A stretch of 15,665 bases of DNA, taken from contig CALKYI010000482.1 of NCBI GenBank assembly GCA_938003665.1, positions 1 to 15,665 of the forward strand. The letters run 5' to 3'. This DNA comes from an uncultured Flavobacteriales bacterium (lineage in GTDB: Bacteria > Bacteroidota > Bacteroidia > Flavobacteriales_D > Sanyastnellaceae). Each line of letters opens with the position of its first letter. Within the stretch, counting starts at the first letter, position 1. Position numbers and translations under genes: made by a program. A model generated the notes under the pieces. That model was not told the origin of the DNA. It did no database searches and was given only the letters and a program-made list of their open reading frames with translations. Shown in pieces: positions 1 through 8,439 of this stretch.

Positions 1-2151
1 CACCACTTCTCCGGAAGTGACCTCAATGGCCAACTCAACCGTTTCCTCTCCTTCCGGTTCCTCGTCGTCGATGGCCGCGAATGTGAACGTCTGATCGTTC
101 AGCAACCCGATGGGAAATGAAAACTCTGGAAGTGGGAACACTCCTGGGAAATCCTCCCCCGGCGTCGCTGTACCGCCCACCACGTCCACCACAACGGTTG
201 CGTCCTGAAGTGGATAAGCCACCTGCATCACCACTTCTGCTCCTCCCCCTTCAAACACGTACAAATCGGTCGCGGCGAAACCCAACTCCATGTCCGGTGT
301 GCCCGTGCACGTTGCCGAATGGTAGCCGATGAAGTCGAAGGTGTCCTGGGGGTAAACATCCCATTGGTATTGACCCACCTCCCAATCAGTGCTCCCCTGG
401 GAAACATTCGCCTTGCGGACCAGTGTGTATTCGGCCATTTCGCCTGCGCCTCCATCCACTGTGAATGGCGAACCTGGATCGGGGCCAAACTCACCCATCT
501 GGTCGATGATAACACCGTCGTGGTACAACACGATGACGTCGTTGCCGTTGAACCACGTCACCTGGCTTTCGATGTCCGCCGCTTGGTACAACTCCGGCGC
601 AGCCAGTGCGTTCATGATAACGAACACATCGTTGGGCTCGATCACCCCTTCCAAAAGTTGGGTGTTGGTAGGTTCGGTAGCGCCGTTGTTCCAGGTTTCC
701 ATGTGGTACCCCTCCAAACTGATGGCGACCGGCGAAGGGTTGTAGAGTTCAATTGCCTTGTTGTTGCTGTTGCCTTCTACGTATTCCGAAATGAAGATCT
801 CCTCGCAGAAGCTGGCGCTTTCACAATCCAGGATTTCAACTTCCAAAAACGAGTTGCTCAGGCTGTCGCATTCCACACCGAGGATGCCGTCCAACGCACC
901 GCCCGCTTCAAGCGTCGTTTCGTCAAATCCACCCAATCCACTGCTTCCCCAAACCTGGTACGTGCCCACACCGAGGGCGGTAAAGTCGTACTGCGGGAAT
1001 CCCACCGTATCCAAGATGACTTGCGCCTCATCGGTGATGACGAAAATGTACTCCGCATCCACTGCTTCAGACGTGTAACCAAATGTTACCACCGCGTTCT
1101 CCATCCCTAAGCAACCTAAAGCAGACGGAGTGCCCGAAGCGTCGGTCACGTTGCCGCCATCGCACGCGGGTGGATCACAAGTCTCCCCTACGATCTCAAT
1201 CGAATTGAACGCAAACGCATAGCAGCCCTCACCTTCAATGCCCAGTACAGGCTGTCCAGCAGCAAGCGTCGCGGCCACCAACGGCGCGTCATGCGAAATG
1301 CCAAAAACCTCCAAGACGGCGTCGCCCATTCCAGCTACGTTAACCGCTGGTCCATCGAATGCGGCAATGATTAACCCCGTTTCTGCATCAGCTACCACGG
1401 AAGTAAAGGCCGCTTCCGGCACGTCGTTGACATGAGAGAGTTGGATCAACACCAGCTCGCTCGCGTCTGTGCACACTTCGCTGTTCGCCGCATTTTGTAG
1501 AGCGATTTGCCCCCCATCACAAAGCAACACATTGCTGTATCCAGGGGTCGGAGCTTGCAGGATGAAATCGCCCGGGGTCTGTGGGTCGCCGCCATCGGGC
1601 ACCCGGGACAAGCTTTGGTAATCCGCCAAGCCTTCAGCGCTTTCGTTCAATTGAATGCCGTTGGGTGTCAAGACATCCAACAAGCTCAACATCGGCGGTT
1701 GGTTGTTGCTGTAGACCACGGCGTCCAAGATGTCTTCATCGGTCACGGGGGTTCCGTTGGGGAAATTCGCGGCATCCGCATCGTACAAGGCGATGCCCTC
1801 TTGGCCCACCTGGAGCCAGTTCGTTGATTCAATGACAACGTCCGCGTCTGGCAAACCGGGCCCACCAATCAACAAGAACCCCTCGCTATTGAGGGAAAGT
1901 CCGGTCAAGTCGACCGTCAAATTCGATTGGGCGTTGGAGCCGTTGTAAATGACCAGCGCGTAGCCGGAAAGGTCTTCGCCCGGAGCGCCAAACAACTCAA
2001 CGAACTCCTCAGTATCTGTGCCAGGACCGGATGGGTCAAACTCATTGATCACCACCTGTGACCATCCGCTCGGGGCGGCCATCAGGGTTGTGAAAAGGGC
2101 AAAAAAGGCGGTCCGAATGACCGGTGCAGGGGCGGAAAAAATTGTGCGCAT
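1..2151 (-). CDS. Secreted lamin-tail / Calx-beta multidomain protein (C-terminus beyond left edge)
   Basis: This is an open minus-strand frame from ATG at 2151 to the window edge: 717 codons with no stop, so the C-terminus is missing. Residues 1-32 form a signal peptide (basic start, hydrophobic FFALFTTLMAA, likely cleavage near GWSQ). Residues about 33-205 read as a lamin-tail domain (VVINEFDPSG, EEFVELFG, LSGYALVIYNG). C211-C325 and C330-C443 are two tandem copies of a ~115-residue module with four cysteines each. A second lamin-tail domain follows at about 449-610 (IFISEYVEGNSNNKAIELYN). From about 618 a Calx-beta domain begins (VFEGGGAEVVMQV, GTATPGEDF) and is cut off. Such proteins in Bacteroidota are exported to the cell surface and often end in a type IX secretion sorting domain; that end lies outside this window. 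The exact role (adhesion, calcium binding, or a nuclease/phosphatase further on) cannot be told. It is divergent from the DUF4175 gene. Confidence 0.88.
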   Translation of the reverse strand, partial: MRTIFSAPAPVIRTAFFALFTTLMAAPSGWSQVVINEFDPSGPGTDTEEFVELFGAPGEDLSGYALVIYNGSNAQSNLTVDLTGLSLNSEGFLLIGGPGLPDADVVIESTNWLQVGQEGIALYDADAANFPNGTPVTDEDILDAVVYSNNQPPMLSLLDVLTPNGIQLNESAEGLADYQSLSRVPDGGDPQTPGDFILQAPTPGYSNVLLCDGGQIALQNAANSEVCTDASELVLIQLSHVNDVPEAAFTSVVADAETGLIIAAFDGPAVNVAGMGDAVLEVFGISHDAPLVAATLAAGQPVLGIEGEGCYAFAFNSIEIVGETCDPPACDGGNVTDASGTPSALGCLGMENAVVTFGYTSEAVDAEYIFVITDEAQVILDTVGFPQYDFTALGVGTYQVWGSSGLGGFDETTLEAGGALDGILGVECDSLSNSFLEVEILDCESASFCEEIFISEYVEGNSNNKAIELYNPSPVAISLEGYHMETWNNGATEPTNTQLLEGVIEPNDVFVIMNALAAPELYQAADIESQVTWFNGNDVIVLYHDGVIIDQMGEFGPDPGSPFTVDGGAGEMAEYTLVRKANVSQGSTDWEVGQYQWDVYPQDTFDFIGYHSATCTGTPDMELGFAATDLYVFEGGGAEVVMQVAYPLQDATVVVDVVGGTATPGEDFPGVFPLPEFSFPIGLLNDQTFTFAAIDDEEPEGEETVELAIEVTSGEVV

Positions 2152-2180
2152 GTGAATCGTGGCTACCAATTTGGGGGAAT

Positions 2181-2188
2181 CAAAAGTA
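2181..2188 (-). promoter_or_regulatory. Candidate -7 box of the lamin-tail gene
   Basis: On the minus strand this reads TACTTTTG, an exact match to the Bacteroidota -7 consensus TAnnTTTG. It lies 29 nt upstream of the ATG at 2151. No convincing TTG -33 element is visible 17-20 nt further upstream, so the call rests on the -7 box and its position in the divergent gap. Confidence 0.4.
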
Positions 2189-2251
2189 CACACATTCCCC
2201 TTGACCGCTTTCACGCACACAATAACCGAAGGTTAAACCCGTGTTGGATTG

Positions 2252-2259
2252 TAACTTCG
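2252..2259 (+). promoter_or_regulatory. Weak -7-like box before the DUF4175 operon
   Basis: The sequence TAACTTCG differs at one position from TAnnTTTG and ends 7 nt before the ATG at 2267. No good -33 TTG is seen at the right spacing. If it is real, the transcript would have a very short leader. It is the only promoter candidate noticed for the four-gene operon in the 115-bp divergent gap. Confidence 0.25.
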
Positions 2260-2266
2260 TCAGGCT

Positions 2267-5200
2267 ATGGCCCAACGCGGAAGCCTCATCCAAAAGCTCG
2301 ATGAATTCATCCGAGCCTACTACCTCAATCAACTCGTCAACGGAGCCTTGCGGTCCTTGGCGGTTTTGGTGTGCGCGGGCATCGGATTTGCGCTTTTGGA
2401 GTCCGTTGGGCGCTTTGGAATTGCTGGCCGAACGGTCCTGTTTTGGACCCTGTTGACTGGAAGCTCTGTTTTGTTGGTGGTGTGGCTCGTGGTACCGCTG
2501 TTGAAGTGGGCCCGAATCGGCAAAGGGTTGTCCTACGAAGAGGCCAGTGATTTAATCGGCCAGCACTTTCCCGAGATCAGCGATCGCCTCCTCAACGTTC
2601 TCCAGTTGCAGCAACAATTGGGTACGGGTGGACAATCCACCGACACGTCGTTGCTTGAAGCATCCATCGAAGAGCGCACCACTGCACTGCAACCTGTTGC
2701 GTTCCAGCGAGCGATTGATTGGGAGAAAAGCAAGGGGTTGTTGCGGTATGCCATTCCTGTGCTCGTCATCGCTTCCGGGTTGTGGGTCTGGAGCCCTGGG
2801 CTTGTGAAAGAGCCTGCAGGCCGCATCTTGGCGCACCGCCAAGACTTCATCCCCCCACCCCCTTTCTCGTTTGCATTGGAAGGCGACCTACGGGTACCGG
2901 CGATGCAACCGTATACCCTGACGGTCACCACGTCGGGTGACGTTGTTCCGGAGGTGGTCATGGTAGAGGTGGGAGAAAGCCGCTACCGCATGGAGCGGGT
3001 CGGCAGCACCTTCCAACACACCTTTCCATTGGTCCGCGAAGACATCCCGTTTCGGCTGACCGGCGGCGGGGTGGTATCGTCGAATTACCGATTGATCGCG
3101 TTGCCAGTTCCCACGTTGGTCGGGCTGGAAATCACCACCACCCCACCGGCATACACCGGACTGCCGAGTGAAACCCTCGTGGATGTTGGCAACCTGCGCG
3201 TTCCGGAAGGCACGACGATTGAGTGGGCCGTTCGAAGCAAGGATACCGACACTTTACGCATCGAAGCGCCCGGCCAACCCTCGCCGGTGCTGAAGGGTGC
3301 CGCGGGGGTGTTCACCACTTCCCTGCGGGCCACCGAAAGCGGGCCGTACTGGCTAGTACCCACCAACCAAGCCGTGGGTGCTTTGGACTCCCTTCGGTAT
3401 TACCTCCAAGTGCTTGCCGACCAGCCGCCACGCATCACCGCATCGGAGCGCATTGATTCCACCGCGCAATCCATCCGTTATTTCAACGGTGAGGTTTTGG
3501 ACGACTACGGGATCAGACGGCTCAATTTCGTTTCCCAGTGGTTGGAGGTGGGCGAGCGTCCGGAAGAACTGTTTGTCGCTGAGGCCCCCACACTGAACGC
3601 GACGACTCGAATTTCGATGGATTCACCCACGGGGCGTTCCGACCGGTTCTTCTTTGAGTGGTCCCTTGCGGAATTAGGAGTTGTTCAGGGAGATGTTCTC
3701 GAGTACTGGTTTGAAGTGTGGGACAACGACCGCATCCACGGCCCAAAAATGGCTCGGTCCACACCTCGCACATTCGCTCCTCCATCAGAAATGGACATCC
3801 GTGAAGAACGCGACCAAGCCAACGCAGACATCGAGGAACAAATGCGACAAGCGAGAGAAAGTGCAGCAGAGCTCCGTGAAGAAATGGAGGTGCTCCGCAG
3901 GCAGCTCGCGGAGGATTCAGAGATCGACTGGAAGGATGAGCGGGCCATGGAAGAGCTGGTGAAAAAGCAGGAGGAGCTCCGCGAAAACCTCGAACAACTC
4001 CAGCAACAAAACAGCGAGAAAGACGAACGCGCCAACGAATTCAGCCCCGAAGAAGAGCGGATCCTCGAAAAGCAAGAACAGCTCCAAGAGCTCATGGAGC
4101 AGGTGATGAGCGATGAGCTCAAGGCTATGTACGAGGAAATGCAGCGGCTCATGGATGAGATGGACCCCGAAGCGTTGGAGCAAATCCAAGAACAGCTCGA
4201 AAACATGCAAGTGGATCAAGAGTCCCTTGAAAAAGAACTGGACCGCGCACTCGAGCAATTCAAGCAGCTGGAGTATGAAGTCAAAATGGAGGAGGCCATC
4301 GAAGACCTCAAGGAACTCGCTGAAAAGCAGGAAGAACTCGCCGAAAAGACGCGAAACGAGGAGAGCCCGAGCGACAGCCTCAAAGCCGAACAAGACGCCT
4401 TGAACGAAGCGTTTGAAGAAATTCAGGAGCGCCTCGACCAACTGGAAAAAGACAACCAAGAGCTCGAAAACCCCAATGCCACCATGGACCGCGAAGAAGA
4501 GCGCGAATCCATTGAGCAAAAAATGAACGAAAGCTCCGATCAGCTGGATCAAGACAAGAACAAAAAAGCCTCCCAACAACAGCAGCAGGCCGCCGATGAA
4601 ATGCAGCAAATGGCCGAACAGATGGAGAGCATGATGCAGCAGCAAAGCGAGGAATCATTGGAAATCGACATGGATGCTTTGCGCGCTTTGCTCGAAAACA
4701 TCATTGATTTGTCGTTTGATGAAGAAGGGCTGATGGAGGCCTTGCGCACCACCAGCGACAACGACCCCGCTTACGTGATGCACGGACAAACCCAACGCCG
4801 GCTCAAAGATGACGCGCGCATGGTGGAGGACTCCTTGTTTGAGTTGAGCCTACGCATCCCACAGTTAGCGCCCGCCGTCAACCGGGAAATTGGCCTCATC
4901 AACCACCACATGGAACAAGCCCTCGGCGGCTTTGGCGACCGTGAAACCGACCTCATCACAAGCAACCAGCAGTACGTGATGACCAGCTTCAACAACCTCG
5001 CTTTAATGCTGGATGACGCGCTACAGCAGATGCAGCAAGACATGGCACAAAAGCAGCCGGGAAGCGGCAACTGCGAAAACCCGGGGGGCAACGGCAAACC
5101 CAAGCCTGCACCGAGTGCTGGTGACATCAAGAAGATGCAGCAATCCCTCGGTGAACGCCTGCAAAAAATGAAGGAGATGATGGGGGAAGGCGCAAACGCC

Positions 5201-5686
5201 GGGCGCGATGGACGTCAACAGCGTCAACTCAGCAAAGAGCTCGCACAGATGGCCGCCCAACAAGCCGCATTGCGCCAAATGGCCGAGCAAAAAGCCCAGG
5301 ATCTGAATGCCGATGGATCCGGTGACGGCACCCAGATGAGTGACATCGCCAAGGAGATGGAGGAAATTGAGCGCGACCTGGTGACCAAGGATGTGACCAT
5401 CGAAACCCTCGAGCGCCAACAAGAACTCTTGGTGCGCTTGCTCGAAGCTGAAAAAGCAGAGATGACCCGAGGTGAAGACGACAAACGAAAATCCACCACC
5501 GGCAACCAAAATCTCGCCACCGCTCCTGCCCCATTGCTGGAATACCTCGACCAAAAGGCACGTGAAGCCGAATGGTTACGAACAATTCCCCTTGAATTGC
5601 AGGAATACTACCGAGACCGAGTCAACGATTATTTCAATAATTTGGACGACACAAAGCCCACACTCGAGCTTCAACCCGAACGCTAG
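2267..5686 (+). CDS. DUF4175-type membrane protein with long coiled coil
   Basis: The protein has 1139 residues, as usual for the large DUF4175 proteins of Bacteroidota, whose function is unknown. Three hydrophobic segments lie at about 26-46, 56-80 and 158-174; these should anchor the N-terminus in the inner membrane. Residues about 175-500 are beta-rich and Ig-like (for example VGLEITTTPPAYTGLPSE, then a segment with ITASERIDS) and probably periplasmic. From about 508 to 800 the chain is an extremely charged Glu/Gln/Lys coiled coil with heptad-like leucines, followed by Met/Gln-rich helices. The C-terminus is helical (LRTIPLELQEYYRDRVNDYF). The ATG at 2267 is chosen because it directly precedes the conserved amphipathic start and follows the divergent gap. 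The gene leads an operon with the ATPase, ybeY and mnmG (5-bp gap to the next gene). A structural or mechanical envelope role is possible but is inference. Family assignment is fairly sure; function is not. Confidence 0.85.
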   Translation: MAQRGSLIQKLDEFIRAYYLNQLVNGALRSLAVLVCAGIGFALLESVGRFGIAGRTVLFWTLLTGSSVLLVVWLVVPLLKWARIGKGLSYEEASDLIGQHFPEISDRLLNVLQLQQQLGTGGQSTDTSLLEASIEERTTALQPVAFQRAIDWEKSKGLLRYAIPVLVIASGLWVWSPGLVKEPAGRILAHRQDFIPPPPFSFALEGDLRVPAMQPYTLTVTTSGDVVPEVVMVEVGESRYRMERVGSTFQHTFPLVREDIPFRLTGGGVVSSNYRLIALPVPTLVGLEITTTPPAYTGLPSETLVDVGNLRVPEGTTIEWAVRSKDTDTLRIEAPGQPSPVLKGAAGVFTTSLRATESGPYWLVPTNQAVGALDSLRYYLQVLADQPPRITASERIDSTAQSIRYFNGEVLDDYGIRRLNFVSQWLEVGERPEELFVAEAPTLNATTRISMDSPTGRSDRFFFEWSLAELGVVQGDVLEYWFEVWDNDRIHGPKMARSTPRTFAPPSEMDIREERDQANADIEEQMRQARESAAELREEMEVLRRQLAEDSEIDWKDERAMEELVKKQEELRENLEQLQQQNSEKDERANEFSPEEERILEKQEQLQELMEQVMSDELKAMYEEMQRLMDEMDPEALEQIQEQLENMQVDQESLEKELDRALEQFKQLEYEVKMEEAIEDLKELAEKQEELAEKTRNEESPSDSLKAEQDALNEAFEEIQERLDQLEKDNQELENPNATMDREEERESIEQKMNESSDQLDQDKNKKASQQQQQAADEMQQMAEQMESMMQQQSEESLEIDMDALRALLENIIDLSFDEEGLMEALRTTSDNDPAYVMHGQTQRRLKDDARMVEDSLFELSLRIPQLAPAVNREIGLINHHMEQALGGFGDRETDLITSNQQYVMTSFNNLALMLDDALQQMQQDMAQKQPGSGNCENPGGNGKPKPAPSAGDIKKMQQSLGERLQKMKEMMGEGANAGRDGRQQRQLSKELAQMAAQQAALRQMAEQKAQDLNADGSGDGTQMSDIAKEMEEIERDLVTKDVTIETLERQQELLVRLLEAEKAEMTRGEDDKRKSTTGNQNLATAPAPLLEYLDQKAREAEWLRTIPLELQEYYRDRVNDYFNNLDDTKPTLELQPER

Positions 5687-5691
5687 GCATT

Positions 5692-6111
5692 ATGATTGAA
5701 ACCATGCACAAATTGGAATTTGCTTCCCAGCCGGAGAACATTGCGATCATTGAGCGTTTGATCGATGAAATTCGAGACAACAACGCGTTCGATGATGAAT
5801 GCTATGGCGACGTCCTGATCGCCATGACGGAGGCCGTCAACAACGCCATTGTTCACGGCAACAAACTGCAAGACGACAAGACCGTGGTGGTTGAATACGA
5901 ACTGCAGGAACGCAACCTCTACTTCAAAATCACCGACCAGGGTGCGGGCTTTGATTTCGAAAACGTTCCGGACCCCACTTCGCCTGAAAACATCGAAAAG
6001 CCCAATGGGCGCGGCGTTTTCCTGATGCGCAGCCTTGCTGATGAGTGCACGTTCGATGACGACGGTCGCATTGTTGAGCTGACCTTCAACGACGTCTTCG
6101 CGGCGTCCTAA
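5692..6111 (+). CDS. RsbW-like GHKL ATP-binding protein (anti-sigma/serine kinase fold)
   Basis: This 139-residue single-domain protein has the GHKL ATPase motifs: N box EAVNNAIVHGN at 47-57 (E47, N51 magnesium/ATP ligands), G1 box DQGAGFD at 82-88, and G2 box GRGVFLMRSL at 106-115. The arrangement and length match HATPase_c_2 proteins such as RsbW and SpoIIAB, which bind ATP and phosphorylate or sequester regulatory partners. No sigma factor or STAS anti-anti-sigma gene is adjacent, so the partner is unknown. The gene starts 5 bp after the DUF4175 stop and ends 10 bp before ybeY, so co-transcription is very likely. A second ATG at 5704 is an alternative start that would remove four residues. 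The ATPase fold is clear; an anti-sigma role is inference. Confidence 0.87.
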   Translation: MIETMHKLEFASQPENIAIIERLIDEIRDNNAFDDECYGDVLIAMTEAVNNAIVHGNKLQDDKTVVVEYELQERNLYFKITDQGAGFDFENVPDPTSPENIEKPNGRGVFLMRSLADECTFDDDGRIVELTFNDVFAAS

Positions 6112-6121
6112 ACCTGTTTCC

Positions 6122-6550
6122 TTGGCATTCCAATTTCACAATGCCGACCACGCTTTTCGGTGTCCTAACCGGCGCAGCATCCGAGCGTGGATCCAAGATT
6201 TTGCAGCCGCTCATGGAAAAACCATTGGTGAGCTCGCGGTGGTATTCTGCTCGGACGATTACCTGCTCGAGGTGAACAAAACCCACCTCCAGCACGATTA
6301 CTACACCGACATCATCACGTTTGACTACTGCGAAGCCGATCAAATCTCCGGTGATCTGATGCTCTCAATAGACCGAATCAAGGACAACGCGAAAAAACAC
6401 AACCAATTGTTTTTCAATGAGTTACTTCGTGTTATCATCCATGGACACCTTCACCTTGTCGGGCACAAAGACAAAACGGACGACGAGCAAAAAACCATGC
6501 GCACCCAAGAAGACCGTTGGATCGCACACTACTTTGAACACTACGCATGA
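6122..6550 (+). CDS. ybeY: YbeY endoribonuclease / rRNA maturation factor
   Basis: YbeY is a metal-dependent single-strand endoribonuclease used in 16S rRNA 3' maturation and late 70S ribosome quality control in the cytoplasm. The 142-residue product has the family signature IIHGHLHLVGHKDKT at 105-119, with metal-ligand histidines H107 and H111, and the DIITFDY segment at 63-69. At the third ligand position (+10 from H107) there is D117 in place of the E. coli histidine; to my knowledge the KDK form is common in Bacteroidota. The start is a TTG at 6122: no in-frame ATG or GTG lies between the preceding stop and the conserved FQFHNADHAF start, and the ATG at 6141 is out of frame. The stop overlaps the mnmG start (ATGA), which points to translational coupling with a second RNA-modification gene. 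Confidence 0.93.
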   Translation: MAFQFHNADHAFRCPNRRSIRAWIQDFAAAHGKTIGELAVVFCSDDYLLEVNKTHLQHDYYTDIITFDYCEADQISGDLMLSIDRIKDNAKKHNQLFFNELLRVIIHGHLHLVGHKDKTDDEQKTMRTQEDRWIAHYFEHYA

Positions 6551-8418
6551 TCCACGACACTTATGACGTCATTGTGGTTGGGGCAGGACACGCCGGAAAT
6601 GAAGCCGCTGCTGCCGCTGCAAACCTTGGAGCCTCTACCCTGCTCATCACCATGAACATGGGGGTGATTGGCCAGATGTCGTGCAACCCCGCCATGGGGG
6701 GCATCGCCAAAGGCCAAATCGTTCGAGAAATTGACGCCTTGGGCGGGTACTCCGGTATTGTCAGTGATCACAGCGCCATCCAGTTCCGTATGCTCAACCG
6801 TTCAAAAGGACCTGCTATGTGGTCTCCTCGAACCCAGAACGACCGCATGCGCTTCGCTGAAAAATGGCGGCTCATGCTCGAGCAAACGCCGAAACTGGAC
6901 TTTTGGCAAGACGCTGTTGTTGAACTTCTCATCGAAAACGGAACCTGTGTAGGTGTCAAAACCCAACTCGGGGCGACGATACGCTCTCGATCCGTTGTGG
7001 TCACCGCAGGCACCTTTCTCAATGGTCTCATGCACGTCGGCGAAAAGCAATTCGGTGGTGGCCGCGCTGGAGAAAAAGCCGTTCGAGGCATCACAGAGCA
7101 GTTGGTTGAGCACGGGCTCAGTGCTGACCGAATGAAAACTGGAACCCCTCCGCGTGTGGACGGCCGTAGCATCAACTACGATGTGATGGAGGAACAAAAG
7201 GGCGATGACAATCCCCAACGTTTCTCCTATACGAACACCCCTCTTCTCGAGCATCAACGCAGCTGCCATATCGCCTACACCAATACAGACGTTCACGATT
7301 TACTGCGTGAAGGCTTCGACCGCTCGCCCATGTTCAATGGACGCATCCAAGGAATGGGGCCGCGATACTGCCCCAGCATCGAAGACAAAATCGAACGGTT
7401 CAGCGACAAAGACGCACACCAATTATTCGTCGAGCCGGAAGGTTGGGACACCATTGAAGTCTACGTGAACGGGTTCAGTACCAGCCTACCTGAAGATGTC
7501 CAAGTGCGCGCCCTTCGCGCTGTTCCTGGCTTCGAAAACGTCAAGTTCTTCCGACCAGGCTACGCGGTCGAGTACGACTTTTTCCACCCAACTCAATTGC
7601 GACACAGCCTCGAGACGAAGGCCATTAATAACCTCTTTTTCGCGGGACAAATCAACGGTACCACAGGGTACGAGGAAGCCGCAGCCCAAGGCATCATGGC
7701 GGGAATCAATGCCGCACGTTCCACGTGGAACAAAGAGCCTGTTGTGCTGAAGCGCAACCAAGCATACGTCGGTGTGTTGATTGATGACCTCGTAACAAAA
7801 GGCACCAAAGAGCCGTACCGCATGTTTACGTCCCGCGCTGAGTACCGCATTCTCTTGAGGCAGGACAACGCTGACCAGCGCCTGACGCCGTTGTCTCACA
7901 GCATTGGGTTAGCTGGCGAAGACCGGTTGCGCGATCTCAAGAGTAAACGCACCCGGGTCCACGCCATGCGCAAAGGGTTGGAAAAACTAAGCGTGTCTCC
8001 AGAAGATGCGGCAAGCCTCTTGGCTTCAAAAGAATCAGCTCCTTTGAAGCAGAAACAAAAGGCCATATCCATTTTGACTCGACCCAACATCGGCGTCAAC
8101 GACATGATTGATCACATGGGCTCGGTCGCGGAGCTTTCCAATCAACACGCGCTGACAGCGTCCGACCTGGAAAGCATGGAGGTTGAAATCAAGTACCAGG
8201 GCTACATCGAGAAAGAGCAAGCGGTCGCGGATAAACTTCAGCGATTGGACTATGTGACCATCCCGAAAGACTTTGATTACAATGCGCTCGAATCGCTCAG
8301 TAGTGAGGCGCGGGAAAAACTTTCTGCAGAAAAACCCGACACGCTCGCAACGGCTTCCCGAATTTCTGGGGTGAGTGCTTCGGACCTTGCGGTTCTCCTG
8401 GTTCGCCTCGGTCGCTAG
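6547..8418 (+). CDS. mnmG: MnmG (GidA), tRNA uridine-5-carboxymethylaminomethyl modification enzyme
   Basis: MnmG is the FAD-dependent partner of MnmE. Together they install the (carboxymethyl)aminomethyl group at C5 of wobble uridine 34 in several tRNAs. The 623-residue length is normal for the family. Visible landmarks are the N-terminal dinucleotide-binding GAGHAG (12-17), the redox cysteine in SCNPAMGG (C46), FGGGRAGEKA, TGTPPRVDGR, the second conserved cysteine in RYCPSIEDK (C275), HQLFVEPEG, TSRAEYRILLRQDNADQRL, and the C-terminal helical domain ending EAREKLSAEKPDTLATASRISGV. Its ATG overlaps the ybeY stop as ATGA. A parS-like palindrome is embedded in the codons for residues around 390-395 and another lies 2 bp after the stop. 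No key residue seems missing. Confidence 0.98.
   Translation: MIHDTYDVIVVGAGHAGNEAAAAAANLGASTLLITMNMGVIGQMSCNPAMGGIAKGQIVREIDALGGYSGIVSDHSAIQFRMLNRSKGPAMWSPRTQNDRMRFAEKWRLMLEQTPKLDFWQDAVVELLIENGTCVGVKTQLGATIRSRSVVVTAGTFLNGLMHVGEKQFGGGRAGEKAVRGITEQLVEHGLSADRMKTGTPPRVDGRSINYDVMEEQKGDDNPQRFSYTNTPLLEHQRSCHIAYTNTDVHDLLREGFDRSPMFNGRIQGMGPRYCPSIEDKIERFSDKDAHQLFVEPEGWDTIEVYVNGFSTSLPEDVQVRALRAVPGFENVKFFRPGYAVEYDFFHPTQLRHSLETKAINNLFFAGQINGTTGYEEAAAQGIMAGINAARSTWNKEPVVLKRNQAYVGVLIDDLVTKGTKEPYRMFTSRAEYRILLRQDNADQRLTPLSHSIGLAGEDRLRDLKSKRTRVHAMRKGLEKLSVSPEDAASLLASKESAPLKQKQKAISILTRPNIGVNDMIDHMGSVAELSNQHALTASDLESMEVEIKYQGYIEKEQAVADKLQRLDYVTIPKDFDYNALESLSSEAREKLSAEKPDTLATASRISGVSASDLAVLLVRLGR
7717..7732. promoter_or_regulatory. 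parS-like palindrome inside mnmG
   Basis: The 16-mer CGTTCCACGTGGAACA contains a perfect 14-bp palindrome, GTTCCACGTGGAAC (7718-7731). It has the CACGTG core of ParB-binding parS sites (consensus TGTTTCACGTGAAACA, with TGTTCCACGTGGAACA as a known variant type). It lies within codons for RSTWN of MnmG, in a part of the protein that varies between homologues. One mismatch to the symmetrical variant (first base). Confidence 0.6.
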
Positions 8419-8420
8419 AG

Positions 8421-8436
8421 TGTTCCACGTGAAACA
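8421..8436. promoter_or_regulatory. parS-like centromere site after mnmG
   Basis: TGTTCCACGTGAAACA matches the canonical ParB-binding site TGTTTCACGTGAAACA at 15 of 16 positions. It starts 2 bp after the mnmG stop and 689 bp from the centre of the other parS-like site. ParB nucleates at such sites to organise and segregate the origin region. parA/parB are not in this window, so binding is inference from the motif. Confidence 0.7.
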
Positions 8437-8439
8437 TTA

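Noticed and set aside
319..1110. 263-codon plus-strand open frame
   Set aside because: It is the shadow of the minus-strand lamin-tail protein, whose frame has a signal peptide and recognisable domains; the plus-strand product resembles nothing.
2152..2266. Search for a tRNA or small RNA in the divergent gap
   Set aside because: No cloverleaf or strong hairpin was seen; the gap holds only promoter-like boxes.
3917..4645. 242-codon open frame on the minus strand, rich in Leu and Phe
   Set aside because: It lies entirely opposite the Glu/Gln/Lys coiled coil of the DUF4175 gene; antisense of GAA/GAG/CTC-rich codons gives long hydrophobic frames by composition.
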